Part shown: piece after piece, positions 10,438 to 25,100 of the stretch
How positions within the stretch are numbered: the stretch's first letter is position 1
Layout of the letters: each line of letters begins with the position of its first letter
Origin: Neodontobutis hainanensis
Taxonomy: Eukaryota; Chordata; Actinopteri; Gobiiformes; Odontobutidae
DNA length: 64,000 nucleotides
Reading direction: 5' to 3'
Assembly (NCBI GenBank): GCA_024349245.1
Contig: JALDNG010000469.1
Location: forward strand, 151,760-215,759
Notes under the pieces: generated by a model
Seen by the model: only the letters and a program-made list of their open reading frames with translations
Databases searched by the model: none
What the model was told of the DNA's origin: nothing
Translations under genes and position numbers: made by a program

Positions 10438-13400
10438 CTGTAAACAACACAAGACAACATTTAAGACCAGCTTAAAAATGTTAATCAGTGAGGTCATCAT
10501 TCTAGTCAAATTCAGTCTGCAAACTTCAGCAGTAGGCTGGCCACATCCTAATATATATTTGTCTGTGGAGGAAAAGAAAAGATTAAAGAAAAAGCATCTG
10601 GACTCAATTTTCAAAGTGAAGCATCCCGAATTCCATGAGACAATTCTGAGTTCAACTGGTAAGAGAGCTGTAGTTGTTAGCTATAAAAGGCCAGTGTGAC
10701 TCCTGATGTGAGAGGTGAGTCGTTATTGTCACTGTTCTGTTCAGATGTTGTTGTTGTTCTAGAGTAAAACTGTTCTGTTTTAGGTTTCAGAACACTGTTA
10801 TAAATACTAGGCAACATGAATCTGAGGCCACCTCTTCTGTTCAACGAGGGCTTTTACATTTTTTTAAAAGGGCTTCCTTTACACTTCTCTCAAACCATCT
10901 GGCCTCTCTGGCCATAATTCAGACATTGCTGTCCTCAAAGGAATGCCCTTTATCTTTGAGGAGGAGGGGGGCTGCAGACTCAGGTCCTCCAGGATTGGCT
11001 CTTCTGTGCTGATACATCCTCTTGATGTTGTTTTGTTTCTCCAACAAACCTTTCACTGCACTGAGCTGCATAAACTACATTATTCTGATTGTGAGAGGGG
11101 CTCTTGTCTTTGAGATGGACCAGTTTTTGATGCAGCATGTTCCCTAGTTTAAAGTGGACTGGAATGTTATGTTTGTAGAAAATCTTTTAAGTTTTTCAGA
11201 TAAACTAGACACATAAGGGACAACTACACTCTTCCATTTTGTCCCTGGTTTGATTCATTGTCCTCTTGGTTCTGTTAAATGTTCATCTGGGGTATCCACA
11301 GTCTCTCAGAGCTTTACGCATGTGTTGTTCTTCTTTCCATTTACCTTCTGGATCCGTGTATGTTGGCTAACTATGAACTTCTACTTGGAAAGTCCTGTCC
11401 TCACAAAACAACCACTCCACAGTCTAAGAAAGCCAGACGGTTGTCTATGGCATCTTCACGGGTGAACTTGATGTTCTTGTCCACTGTGTTGATGTGTTCT
11501 GTGAAGGCTTCTACTTCCCGGGTTCTGATTTTAACCCACGTGTCATCAACATATCTGAACCAGTGACTGGGCACTGTACCTGGGAAAGAGACCAGAGCTC
11601 TGTTCTCTACATCCTCCATGTACAGGTTACCCACAATCGGGGAGACAGGTGATCCAAACAAAATTAAGAGGACATAGAAAACCAAACAGACAGGAGCCGG
11701 GGACAAAGAGCAAGGGTGTATTTATCCCTTACATGTCTGGTTTATATGAAAAACTTAAAAGCTTCACAAGAGGATGTCACAGCACAGAAGAGACAATCCT
11801 GGTGGACTTAAGTTTGCAGTCCACCTCCACCTATAGAGAGAAAGGACATTTCTTTGAGGACAGCAATGTCCAAATGTCCAGATGGTTTGAGAAAAGGCGA
11901 AGGAAGCCATTTTTGTGAAAATGGAAAAGCCCTCATTGAACACAGGAGGTGGGCTCAGGTTCATGTTGCCTAGTATTTACAACAGTGTTCTGAAACCGAA
12001 AACAAAAGAGCCTCAGCCTAGACAAACACAGCACCTGAATAGAACAGTGTCAGCAACGACTCTCCTGAGCCTTAACGACTCTCACATTTGGAGTTACACT
12101 TCCTATTAGAGCTACCGACTGTGAGAACAGAACCTGGTCGATCAGGTTTGGTTTCAGGAAACTCCTCCCTCTAGAGATATAAGCTCAGCTCTCTTAGTCT
12201 CAGAATTAGAGATGAAACGTCTTCACCTTGAAAACTGAGTTCCAGATGCTTTTCAAGATGTCCTGGATGACTGAGATAGCCTGGTTCTACCAGACTCTCG
12301 TACATTTCATTTGTACAGAGAGTCTGGCCTTGCTCCATTGACAAGCGTTTACTTCCTTGTATGCGGGAACTCTGTTGAAGTTTAAAACTATTGGATCTGC
12401 CCAGAGTCACTCAGGATCTGCCATAGCCAATCGCTAACGTGTGGTCGTGACGTATGTCATGCGCGAAACCGACTGGAAACAACAAGTCACTCCCTCTGTT
12501 CGCTGATTGGTCCTACAAAAAATTGATTTCTGGAAACCTAAGAATATACAGCGATCCCAGACTAAGTACTAAAGCGAAATGAAATTGAGCGGAAGTGCGT
12601 GGGAGGGCGGAGCCAGGCTATGACTGAGAACCTTCACAGACTAAATCAAAACAGTTTTACTCTAGGACAACAACAACACCTGAATTGAACAGTGACACTA
12701 ACGACTCACCTGAGCCCATAACTGTCCTTTCATTGCTAACAACTATGTGACCAGAACAGCCTGGTTTATGTTTAGTTTCAGGTCAAACTTCTCCCTCTAG
12801 AGATAAAGCTCAGTTTTCTTACCAGTTGATCTCAGAATTGATAAAATGTGGAATTAAAAACTACTACATATTATGTGTTAAAATAAAATAAAAAAACTCA
12901 AAGACCTTTTCAAGGCTTCATAAAATGTACATTTTATGCAGAGGACAGGATGTCATCTACTGTAAAAATAATCCCATTGTGTTTATCTTCTTCTATGTGT
13001 TTACATAACAGGTCATGAGGTAAGGGGCACTTTCACTCAGCAGAACAGACTGTGAGGAGTCTGCATGTCCTCCTGTGTTCTGCCTGGGTACTATTGCAAC
13101 CTGGACATTTTAAGGCCTGCGGGCTACATCAGGCATGTGTCCAGACTCAGAAGGCTTATGTTATAAAGGAATTATGCCAGGTGTGTATGTCATGTACATT
13201 GTCTATAATACACTGTGATACTTTCATTTTAAAGGGAGTTTAAGTCTCTTTGCAAATTAGTGTCAACAATAATATGGCTAATAACACTCATAAGGGACAG
13301 CTGTAATAGAATGTATATCGTGTGTTCATACTCCTTGATTCAGGCTTTGTTCAGAAGCTGCAACTCAGAGGAAACTTTTAATGTTATCATTAGTGTTTCT

Positions 13401-16114
13401 GCAAGATTTTTGGCCTCAAAGGAGTGCCATCTGTGACTAGACTCAACCTTGTTGTTTATCAGACTTAGATGATGTGCTCAAATGTTAAATACAGCCAGGC
13501 CTGGTTTTTTAAAAAAATGGAAAGAATAGATATAAAACTGAGGAACGGGCATCTGTGGTGTGTCCATCTTCTCTATGTTTAAACTACTGGATAACAATAT
13601 GTGCTTTTATTGAGCATAAGTGGCTTGGCCCTCAACAAGAGTTCAAGGTTCTAATGTGGTCACTGGGAAAAATGATTGCCCAACCCGGATCAAGTCTGTG
13701 TATCAGTGTCAGCCCTGCGACTAACTGTCCATTGCCCAGGGTGTACCCTGCCTCACGCCGTGGCAGTTACGAAGATACTGGCACAGGAGCTCTAGGCACA
13801 TATGGCAATGTGAAGCATCCAAGCCATCAGATAATTAGCAATTACACAAACTTAGTTAAAAAAAAACACAAAAAAACATATATGTAAATAATAATTAGAC
13901 CTATGATGTTATTCCATAAGCAACATCTGTGCCATTTCCACCTCAGGTTCAGTGAAGGCAGCTCGGCTCTGGAAATAATCAACCAGGTCATTTGTAGGTT
14001 GTGTTGGTTAAGATGTTTCTGGGCAAAATGCTGCTGGTGGGCTATACATTAAAACATTTCAACTACTCACTCCCTGCAGCTCTGTTGTTGACTGATTACA
14101 GCAGCTAATGTTCAGTTGGACATAGATTAGCAACATTAATTATTGATTATTAATTTATAGTAGCACTAGCAAGCTTTATATGTTTGTGCCCCCTTTTTCT
14201 CAGCACCCGTACTCAAAACAGTCCCCCAGCAATGGGGCTTCCAATCATAAGACTAAGAGGAAGAAGATAAATGAATGAAAACCGTTTAATTGAAAGCTGG
14301 TGTCTTTCCTACGGTCAACAGTTGTGTAGATTGTGTTTTCTAAAAAGGTGAAGACTAAAACCGTCAAGTGCACAGCCAGCCGTCTGTTACTCTGAGGATC
14401 CAGTAAACACACACTGACCTGATGAAGCTGGCGATATATACATGCACAAATGTGGCCATCAGGTACTGACAGTCAAAGCGGTCCATGATCCCGCCGTGTC
14501 CCGGGATGGTGCTGGCAAAATCCTACAGCAGAGCCAAATAAACAGTGTTAGACCAAGCACACCTGGTTGATAGGGTAGTATTTGTCTCAAGAAGAGCACC
14601 AAATTTAGCAGGATAAAAGGAATACTTTGATTTTGAAGGCTCGCTTGAAACCGCTGGCAAAGAAGCCGCCAAAGGGTCCAATGAGAGACGCAAAGGGCGA
14701 GAGGAAGATACTGTGGATCTGGAGCGGGTAAAGCTTCACTGTTTTCTGGAAGAGAGAAAACACGTCATAATCTGCACTTGCTGGCCTCTTTCAGTCATTG
14801 CATTTTAAATCTGGACAGAGTGATCCAATCTTACATGGCCAGCCTTAAGGGAAGTTGTGAAAAGTATTCAGAAAATGTAAATGGCCAATGTCATTTTTTG
14901 ATTTTTCAGTTTTTGCTGTGTAATGTGACCTTTAATGAAAAACATTTTACATCAGAGATTCATCACGAAGAATGTAACGGTGGATCATAATATTTAATGG
15001 TTGTTTCTACTGGTAGATCAGAAAACAGGCATATACACCATTTTTATTTTATACCATTTGTGAGCCAGACTCATTCTAAATACCACCTTGCTCCTTTTAC
15101 TGATTATTATTAATTAACTAATACCACATACAGTATTTTCAAAATAATAGCAGTACAATGTGACTAACCAGAATAATCCAGGTTTTTAGTATATATTTTA
15201 TTGCTAAGTGGCAAACAAGTTACCAGTAGGTGCAGTAGATTCTCAGAAAACAAACAAGACCCAGCATTCATGATATGCAGCTCTTAAGGCTGTGCAATTG
15301 GGTAAATAGTTGAAAGGGTGTGTTAAAAAAATAGCAGTGTGGCATTCAATCACTGAGGTCATCAATTTAGATAAAAAAACGGGTGTGAATCAGGTGGTCC
15401 CTATTTAAGGATGAAGCCACCAGCACTTGTTGAACATGCATTTGAAAGCCTGAGAAAAATAGGTTGTTCAAGGCGTAAGGAAACCTATAAAGAGGTGCAA
15501 AATTATACACTGCGTGCACAATTGTTAGGCAAGTGATTATTTTGACCATATCATCATTTTATCCATAATTTCTAACTCCAAGTTGTATAAACTTGAATTC
15601 TTATTGGATTTCAGGTGATGTGTATTTGTGAAACGAGGAGGGTGTAGCCTAAGGAGATTAACACCCTATATCAAGGTGTGCATAATATTAGGCAGATTCT
15701 TCTCCTCAGGAAAAATAGGCCAGAAAAGAGATTTAACTGACTCTGAAAAGTCAAAAAGTCTTTCATAGGCAAGCAGCACTAGAAATATCCAGATATGATA
15801 TTTATCTAGATATTGATCACAAAACCATCAAAGCGTTTTGTAGCAAATAGTCAACAGGGCCGCAAGAAAGCGTGTCGAGAAGAAAGACGCAACTTAACCG
15901 CCAACGATTTGCGAAGAATCAAAGCGTGAAGTTTCCAGGAACCCATTATCCTCCAGTACTGCCATACATCTACATCTGCAACCTACCTGGAGTGTCAAGA
16001 AAAACAAGGTGTTCAGTTTTCAGAGACATGGCCAAGGTAAGAAAGGCTGAAACCAGACTGAACAAGACACATAAGTTGAAGCGTCAAGAATGGGCCAATA
16101 AATATCTGAAGACT

Positions 16115-16169
<55 letters not shown>

Positions 16170-19100
16170 CTTCACAATCTCTGACCTCAACATAATTGAA
16201 AATCTATGGTTAGACCTTAAAAGAGCAGTGCGTGACAGACAGCCCAGAAATCTCAAAGAACTGGAAGACTTTTGTAAGGAAGAATGGGCAAAGATACCTC
16301 AAACAAGAATTGAAAGACTCTTGGCTAGCTACAAAATAGTGTTTACAAGCTGTGATACTTGCCAAAGGGGGCAGTACAAGGTATTAACTCTGCAGGGTGC
16401 CCAAAATTTGCAGACTCCATTTGTTTTGTTTTCTGTTATTTTGAAAGTGTAAATGATAGAAATAAAATCCAACTTTTTTTGACTTATTATAAGAATGTCT
16501 AATCTGTCATTTGATGCCTTTTGGTGATTTTTCCATCTTTTCTTGGCATCTTTATGCACATTAATAAAAGATTTTACCTGGGGTGCCCAAGAAAATAAAT
16601 ATTTGAACACCCTGCTATTTTGCAAGTTCAATGACACCAAGACAATAACCCCAAAGACACAGTAAACAAGCAAAGTCTTGGTTCCAAACCAACAAAATTA
16701 GTGGCCAGCCCAAACCCTGGACCTTACTCCAATCATCATCCAATGTTTCTGAAGCAAAACCAAAAAATGTAAATGAATGGTTGTTGTTGTTAAAAAATCA
16801 TGGAGTGGAATAACGACTGAGAGGTGCCACTAGTTGGTGCCACACAGTGAAGCAGTTTAAAAAACTATGGTCATACAAATAAATATTAGTTTAGTGATTC
16901 ACAGGATTGCTAAATCCTAAATACAAAACGTTTGTACAAAATATTTTTTAGTTTATCTAGTCAATGGCAGACACTGCTATTTTTTTGAACACACCCCTTT
17001 CAACTGCACAGTTGCACAGACTTAAGAGCGTGCATATTATGAATGCTGGGTCTTGTTTGTTTTCTGAGAATCTACTGCACCTACTGGTAACTTGCTTGCC
17101 ACTTAGCAATAAAATATATACTAAAAACCTGGATTTTTCTGGTAAGTCACATTGTCCTGCTATTATTTTGAAAAATACTGTAGCTGTGCTGTGGCTGAGG
17201 AGTAGAAACCAAGATGATCAACTTAGTGTGTGATATGTTAATAGCTGCATTAGATATAAAGCAAATTCAGGTGGAAATATGGAGAATTAGATGCATTATA
17301 TATTTTTTCTAGTTCTATCCTAAACATTATAATTAAATATATCATGATTAAAAAAGAAATGCTGGAGTGAGTCATACCCATCCCAGAGTGTTTTGAAAGG
17401 CAGCAGGCAGAGTGTACTCTTGCATCACAAATATCTCCGACAGCTCACATTCAACTGTGAAGCTATTGGTCTCACTGTTGTAGCCAACGGGACACACAAA
17501 GTACTGGAACTGAGCAAGGAGGTAGGCCAGCTGTAGGGACACAGCATCACATCAGCAACATGCATTCTGCACATTCTTTATTTTGTTAAATTATTGTTCC
17601 ATATTCACCAGAGAATGAAAAAGCTGTGAACAAAACTGCATTAAACAAAGTGTGCCTTATAATGTTGGAGTAGACAGGGTAAGTGGAGGAAATACAGCCT
17701 ACTCACAATGAAGCCAAAGACCACAGTGGAGAAGAAGCCTCCAATGAATCCCTCCCAAGTTTTCTTTGGAGAAAGCTGTGGGGATCCAGAGCGACACATT
17801 GAAATTTACTCAGTCCTCAACAATACTCACTAACACCAGAATTATCTACAGCTATTTATGTAATAACATTTTTTTCCTCCATATTATATTTGTTGGAAGA
17901 TATGCAGAACATTTCTTTTTCTGTTTATAGTACATGACTGTTCCATCAGAAGCAAGGGAAATGTATTCCACTTGCTGGCTTGTTTGTTTTGACTTCAGAA
18001 TGACATACCATAATAATAAAAGTGAATTTTATATTATTTCACCACCTAATGTTGTACCTTGACGAAAACCATTTAAATATTATTTTAAAATAAAACTCAC
18101 TGTGGGCACATCCTGTGTGTTCTGCAGCATTTTTAATTACCTTAATGAGTGGAGTTCTACCAAAGAAAAATCCAAACAGATAGGCCATTATGTCATTGCA
18201 GATGACAATAGAGATGGGTACAATGAACCTGGAAAGGAGAAATGAAAACTTGATGTCTTTGATGTCTGGACAATAATGGGAAAACATGAAATATGCAACA
18301 CATTTGTTCAATCAAAATATAAGCGAGCAACCTTTGCTATAGAACCTTTACCACAAAAAGAATCATAAATAAATACACGAGATCAATGTAGGCTTCTATT
18401 ATATGCTGACAATATGTTAGTACTCTTAACAAAACCAAGAAAATCTATACTTGTCCTTTTAAATTCTATTGAAGATTGTACGTCATTGTCAGGGTATTGT
18501 GTTAACTGGTCAAGTTTATTTGGTGTGAAATCACAATTACAAAAATACCATCCCATAATTACTGCAGTAAAGTCAATATAGTATAAATTAGATAGAACAG
18601 GCCACTGGGCTATAGCAGCTTTGTGGAACAATAAGCAAATCTTAATTGGAAGGGAACCTTTCGATTGGTCATTTTGGAGTAAAGCTGGTATCTTTCAAGT
18701 GAAGTAATGCATTTTTTTAAGAAAATAAAAGGGGAATAATGCAATTGAATATCAAAACAAATGTAATATGCCAGATTATAGCCCTAGGCTAATTTCCATC
18801 TGCAGAGCCCCTGGCAGGTGGATGTTACACAAAAAGAAAGAAAGGGAGAAATACACAACACAATAAAGACAAGTACAGACACCCCAATACAACAGAGTCA
18901 ATATTATTTCAGATAATAGAACAAAAAGTTAATAAGAGGAAGAGACAGAACATAAACATGATTTACAATTACATCTGTACTGTGCTGACGTAGGTACACA
19001 TGTCTGATTAAGTATAGATTATGGATATTGCATAAGCCCATCTTCAAAACATAATTTGCATAAGGTGCAGGTCACATTTGATTACATGTTTGAGTGTCTT

Positions 19101-22100
19101 TTAACCACAGTTTCAAATGTGTTTTTAAAGTAAGGAAACTTGTACATTATTTTCACTAAGAGTGGAATACTGTTCCAAAACATTGAGCCCTGACATGAGA
19201 GAACGTTTTGAGAAAATAATGTACGTCTGAGCACGGGATCTCACAGTCACCTCTGACAGAGGCTTGCGTTACTCGTGAACCAGGTCCACTAAGAGATTTT
19301 ATTTGTTTGATATAAATACTAAAAGTTTGCAAGTCAGCAAATACAATTTGCTGCATAATCAGTTTTGGAGATATAGCCAGTTGCGGAGTTCCTTGTCTAA
19401 ATGGATCGGAAGCCATCTTGAAGATCGGAAGCCACCCTGAAGGTAATACGGTGGAAAAACTGCTCCTTAAATCATCCACTAACAGGAGTATCAGCCAGAG
19501 GATTTATCCCATGTTGCAGGATCAATTGGCTGACCCCTTATCAAAAGCTAAAAAACACTGGGCTGAGGACTTGACAACAGACAAATGATCATATGATTGG
19601 GAGTCTTATGAGAAAGTTTCTTATAGATTACTGAACAAATGTTATCAATATAGACTTACTTGGACTTTCTTCACCACTCTCTGTACAATACCCTGCTTTT
19701 GTGATGTTCCTTTAAATTTTTATTTATTAATATTATTAATATATTTTAGCTATCCTTTATTTAATGTTCTATTGTTAAAACCTAATAGAATTGTACATAA
19801 AAAATGTCAAATATGTCATTGTTTTACATTGAAATATATAGTTTATTATTTTGAGTAAAGCAAAAGAAACCTCTTCAGTATGTTGTAATTTTTTTTTTCC
19901 CTGTATGGTAAATTTTTTATTCACAAAAAAAGTTCAAGAAATTGCAACCTTCTTCCTTTCCCTTTATTTAGTAGAGATGAAGAACATAATGAACTCATTG
20001 TTACTTATAACAATAAAAAAGCACTCACTTCAGAGATGTTATGAGAACATATTCAAAGAAACTTTTTAAATAAACTTACTATTACTCTTCTTTTGTCTGT
20101 ATTTTAATTTTTTTTTAAATCTAATTAAAATTATATGCATGTAGTTTGCGTAATTATTTAACATGAGCTCTTGCTCTATGATTACATTTTATATTCAGAC
20201 GAATGTTGTAAATTATAAAAAATAATTTAATAAAACTTGAAATGAAAATAAATGTGAAGTGTTAGTTGAGATGGATTCTGCGGTCACTGAAGCTACCAGC
20301 CTCCAGCACAATGCAAAACACCCACTCCTCACAAACATAAAAAACACAAGCAAGTATTATCTTTTTTTTTTATAGAGGTAAGACTGAGTTGTAGACAACT
20401 TTATGTGTGTTACTTGTCTAATGCGAAATAACTATAAAGCTATAGCAAATTGTGGATGCTAGTATCACATCAGCATGCAAACCAAATGTAACTGCTAGAT
20501 CATTGCCGGCCATTAAATATTTCAAAAGGTACTGTAAATATCATGACTGCATTGTGATACTGACTCTTTTGAGATGTGATGAATTAGTTGATAAGTCTTT
20601 TGAAATTACGTGAATGTATTTTCAAAGCAGTTTAAGTGCTATGTTTAGCCTCTTGATGTTGATATCTAGATATCAAAAAGGAACATGGAGAAGATTGTTT
20701 GTATAAATAAAAACTACTTCTGTTGTAATAATGTATGAGATTGCCTGTTTGTGTTATGATTATGCCGATTGGGGTGTATGTAGTAAAGGACATGCCACTC
20801 ATAAGACATTCATAAGCCAGTTCATAAGAAATTCTTAACAAGGAGTATTTGTGCTCATTCACTTGTTTTACTTTATGGTGGTCATTACTGATAATAAGTA
20901 AATATAACGTTTTACTTTAATAACAAACTCATGGATTTGTACTTTTTTTATACCTCTGGAAACATTGAGCATCTGTGTATGCTGCAGTCTCTGCTGCTGG
21001 TTAATGTGCGTGTATGAGCTGGCGCAACGAGAATGAGTAAGCAGGCTGCAACTGCCACTAACAATCTGAAGTGTTTAAAAAATTCAGAAGCCTTCATAAT
21101 GCACCTTTAATTGAACATTTAAGTCAGTCTGTCTTGCCAGAATGATAGCCCTGTATTTTATTTTTAAATAATCATAAAATTTTGTTACCGCTTATTTTTG
21201 TCTCTAAAGCTGCTAAAACTACAATGGCACAGGAATAAGAAAAGAAAACTAAAGCCCAGAGACTAGTGAGTCTTACCAGATCATTCCTTCAAACAGGTTC
21301 TGAATGACAAGGTGGGACTGAGTTACCACAATCAGCAGGGTCACATGGGTCCAAGCAAACTGGAAAGAATAAACACAGACATTAACATCACTCCCCTGCT
21401 CTCAACTGACTCTGACAGGGTTGGCCCAAAGAGAGAACATGAACAGGCAATAAGTGAAAATATTCACATTTACTGAAAACAGTTCAGGTGTGTGTGACGT
21501 GTGTAATGGTGGTAGAAAGAATATATCAGCATAAAACAGAAAACATCAGTTCAGTTTTTGGAGAACTCTGTTGGAGGTGGTCTGGACAAAGTGATAAAGG
21601 AAAGGCCATAAAAACTTGATAAAATAATAGGAAGTCTTTGATATATGGGTGGGGTGGTGGTGATGCATGTGAAGCAGGACGGATGGAAGATTCAACACAT
21701 GGACATTGCTCTACATGATGTAACTGAGGATGAAATAGTGGCCACTGGAGGTCTAATAACCTAGTACCAGTTAAATGCGTTACACACAGGGTATACCACA
21801 GAGCATGATGAATAAGTAGCGTAAGATTTTCCATGTTAAAATATGGGAACGGCAGGGAACACATGCAAGATAAACACAGTACAAAAGAGAAGACATAAAA
21901 GGTATAAAGTTTGTGAAAGATGGTTAATGGTGTTGGACAGAGGAGTTGGTTACTGGGTTGATACACACCATATAAAACTGCAGGCGGTAATGTTTCTTCA
22001 CTAAACTCAGCACAAACATGCAGAAACCTGTAAAGAGTAGACAACATGCTATCAGTTTACTCCAACGTGGACAAACTTTAGATACAGTATATGTCCTAAA

Positions 22101-25100
22101 TATAAGAGATAAGAGAGTAAGAGAGAGCAGTGATTTGAAAAGGGCTGGTGAGCTTGTTCTGAGGAGGCTCCAGTGTCACATTTGCATAGGTGCATTATTC
22201 CAGTCCCTTCTCCACCTTCTACAACCTCACCCTTATGTGTCTTTCACAACAGTTTACTTGTTCAGAAAAATGCAGTAAATTGTAAGTATTTTTTGGCCAG
22301 GTGTGCTGAATATATCTGCAGCTGACATTAACAACTCAATAGACTCAATACTATTGTTGTGTGGCAGTAATATTTGACGTTTCTTAAGTCTGTATATTAC
22401 TTTATATTGTAAACAGCTGACACTTTTGAAAATTAATGCAAATATGTGTATATAAGTAGTGTAGCTACAGTTCAGTGCAATTAAGCATTCTCTGAGCGCC
22501 AGAGAAAAGGCGAGGCTCATGTAGCTGTAGATAACACACAATGCTCCAATATAATCTCCATGTGTCATTGTTAGGAGACATTTCATCTTTGGACTGAAGC
22601 TCACCTGCGAGGTACAGAGCAAAGGAAATGAAGCGATGGTATCGAGCCAGGAACTGCAGAGGTTCCTCCTCTGTACCAAAGCCCCAAAATAATCCGCCAC
22701 TGTCTCTCCATAGAAGAAGTAGTTGACACATATCAGAAAGTACCTGAGAAGAGAAGATAAGCCTTATGTTTGCATTAAGTTTAGAAGAGCCTGTTGCTGT
22801 TGTACATATACATTGCACTGCTGTGTGTCTGTGTTCAAATGTGGCTTTGGCCTGAAAGGTTATTATCTATAATTTAACTTCCAGCGTGACAGTGATCTTT
22901 GCTCCTGAAGTGCGGTTTGAACATTTGTGTTTCTGTTACAAAAAAAAACAGCCACAGGAGTAGAGAGTCTTTACAATGAACACAAAGTGCTATAGCTTCT
23001 GTACTGCCACTCACTGCGTTTAGACATTAAGGGAATATTAAGAAAAAAATATAGGGGGGTGTAAATGGGGGAAATTAAGTGTTAAACTTCAGAGATTGAA
23101 TTGTGTAATACAGTATATGGCTTTGTTAAATTCCTTGGGACATTTGTTTATATGTACCTCAGTCTTTGTTAAAATGTTAAGTGCCTCTTTGATTCAGCTG
23201 TGGGTTACCCATTAAAGCCAGAGTCTGACAGCAAGCATGAAGAGTCCGAGGAAGAGACTGAGGAAGCCACGGTGAAAATGAGTGTATCCTAATGGTAAGT
23301 TATCAATGGGCTAACTAACTCAAATGAAAACATGCTAAGGAGGCATATTATAAGTCTGTGGGCAGCAGTAGCTCAGTGGGTAGGTAGAGCGGTCGTCCTT
23401 CAACCGGAAGGTAGGCGATTCGATTCTCACTCTCCCCCCTGTTCATACTGTTGTTGTGTCCTTGGGCAGGACACTTAACCCACCTTGCCTCCAGTGTCTA
23501 TAACACTGGTGATTACTGTAGAACAATGTAAGTCGCTCTGGATAAAAGCGTCAGCTAAAAGAATAAATGTAAATGTCTGTGTGTGTCTATTGGCCAACAT
23601 ATTTTTGTCTTCATATTGTGATATGTAGCTACTGTTAGCCCTAGTTGCTACATTAAGAGCTAGAGCTAACTGTGACTGTGAAGAGCACAACGCTGCCAGG
23701 ACAGGTACTCACCCAGACCACGCTGTGCTCCTCTCAGCCACAACCCACTCCAGCCCTTAGTGCAGCCACATATCACATTATTAAATATCCAGTTGACCTT
23801 CATTTTCCATTTTAACTTTTCATGTTTTGTGAAATGCATTACAACAGGACGGTATTGAGAAAGTAACACTGGAGCGGCATATCTCTTGTCTAAATGTCAG
23901 TTTATAACCTCATATACCCGTGATTAATTGTCTACATACAGCGATAGTAGCATATTTTCTATATTGGAATAAGCTTTAATCAGTCAACTTTGATATTATA
24001 GTGAGCTAAAGGTGCTACACTCTGGCAAAGAAATCAATATGGCAGATGTGTGCTTAACTCTGCGCTTGAAAAGGGAAGTGACTGAGGAGAGAGCTCGACT
24101 TCTTGGATTGTTTTGTCACAGTGACAGATTTTGAGAAACAAGGCCCTTTCGCCCAAATGGAGAAACTGGCCAATAACGGATATCCTACAGTTGCTTTGTT
24201 TCACACATTGTGAGTTAGAACAGTCCCCAAACACACAATTATAAGGAGCTAAAAGAAAGTAAGTGTTTTGTCCCTTTGCATGTCCCCTCTAACCAAGCAT
24301 TTAATAGTAGTATTTATAGTTCAGGCCAACAGCTCCACGACTACAGACATTAGTTTTGAATTCAGAGCAGGTAAAGGAGTATTATGGTTCAATTTGTGAA
24401 TAAAATCTTGTTTATCAAAATGTGCTAAAATAAAATAACTGTATGAAAAATGACAATTACTTCTTGAAACAGTGCTCATAATGTTGCAGTTGCTCTGGAG
24501 GTAGAGTGTGTTGAGATTAAGTGTTGAAATGTCACTGCTGTGTGAGGCTGTATTTAAAAGCAGTGTCTATTGCAGTAGGCAGAAACAGTTGAATAAAGCA
24601 TTTAATAATTTACTATGTAGTATGTGTGAAATTCATTCTTCATACCAGCTTAAAGTTCTGAACCATGGTAGCTCATAGGAATGGTAAACTCTGTAGCCGA
24701 TGGTGATGATTTCTTGGAAGCATTTGATTTGGACAGTCATGACCTAAGTCAGATGATGAGACACAACAAGATGTAAAGACCAGACCAACACAGAACATAT
24801 GGGACAACTTCTACACAGAGACTGTGACCTACCACTAGGAGAAGTGTGATGGGTCCCAGGTAGATGATGAGGAAGAAGCCTGATATCATTGCTAAAGACA
24901 GTAGCCCCCGGATCCAGTAATTCTTCCATCTGAAAAAAGTAGTGTTGAAAAAACTCACATTTCTTATTAATTACTGACACATAAGCATTGCACGTGTAGC
25001 ATCTTTGAGCATCTATCCATTAGATGCACAAAAATCACATTTTTGTGAATTAGTGGAACAACATTTCACAGTATTTCAGTTCAACTTTTCTTAGTGAAAT

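Larger units (their letters stand above)
15131..17180 (+). mobile_element. Tc1-type element with ~210-bp terminal inverted repeats, host of nested insertions
   Basis: The left arm 15131-15341 (CAGTATTTTCAAAATAATAG...) is matched inverted at 16964-17180 (...CTATTATTTTGAAAAATACTG) with few differences over about 210 bp. Both ends are flanked by TA (15129-15130 and 17181-17182), the Tc1/mariner target. Its own transposase is nearly gone: the left side keeps a short 5' region (15400-15500), and the right side near 16690-16730 keeps a decayed SP-DL-PIE-like block. The interior is replaced by parts of other Tc1 families. It lies in cds1 intron 10. Confidence 0.85.

Noticed and set aside
21526..22047. 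173-codon - strand ORF as a gene
   Set aside because: It reads through cds1 intron 6 and exon 6 in a frame other than the conserved one. No recognisable domain.
23361..23440. tRNA gene
   Set aside because: A- and B-box-like text is present, but there is no foldable cloverleaf, and the sequence continues into a SINE body and tail shared with other loci.
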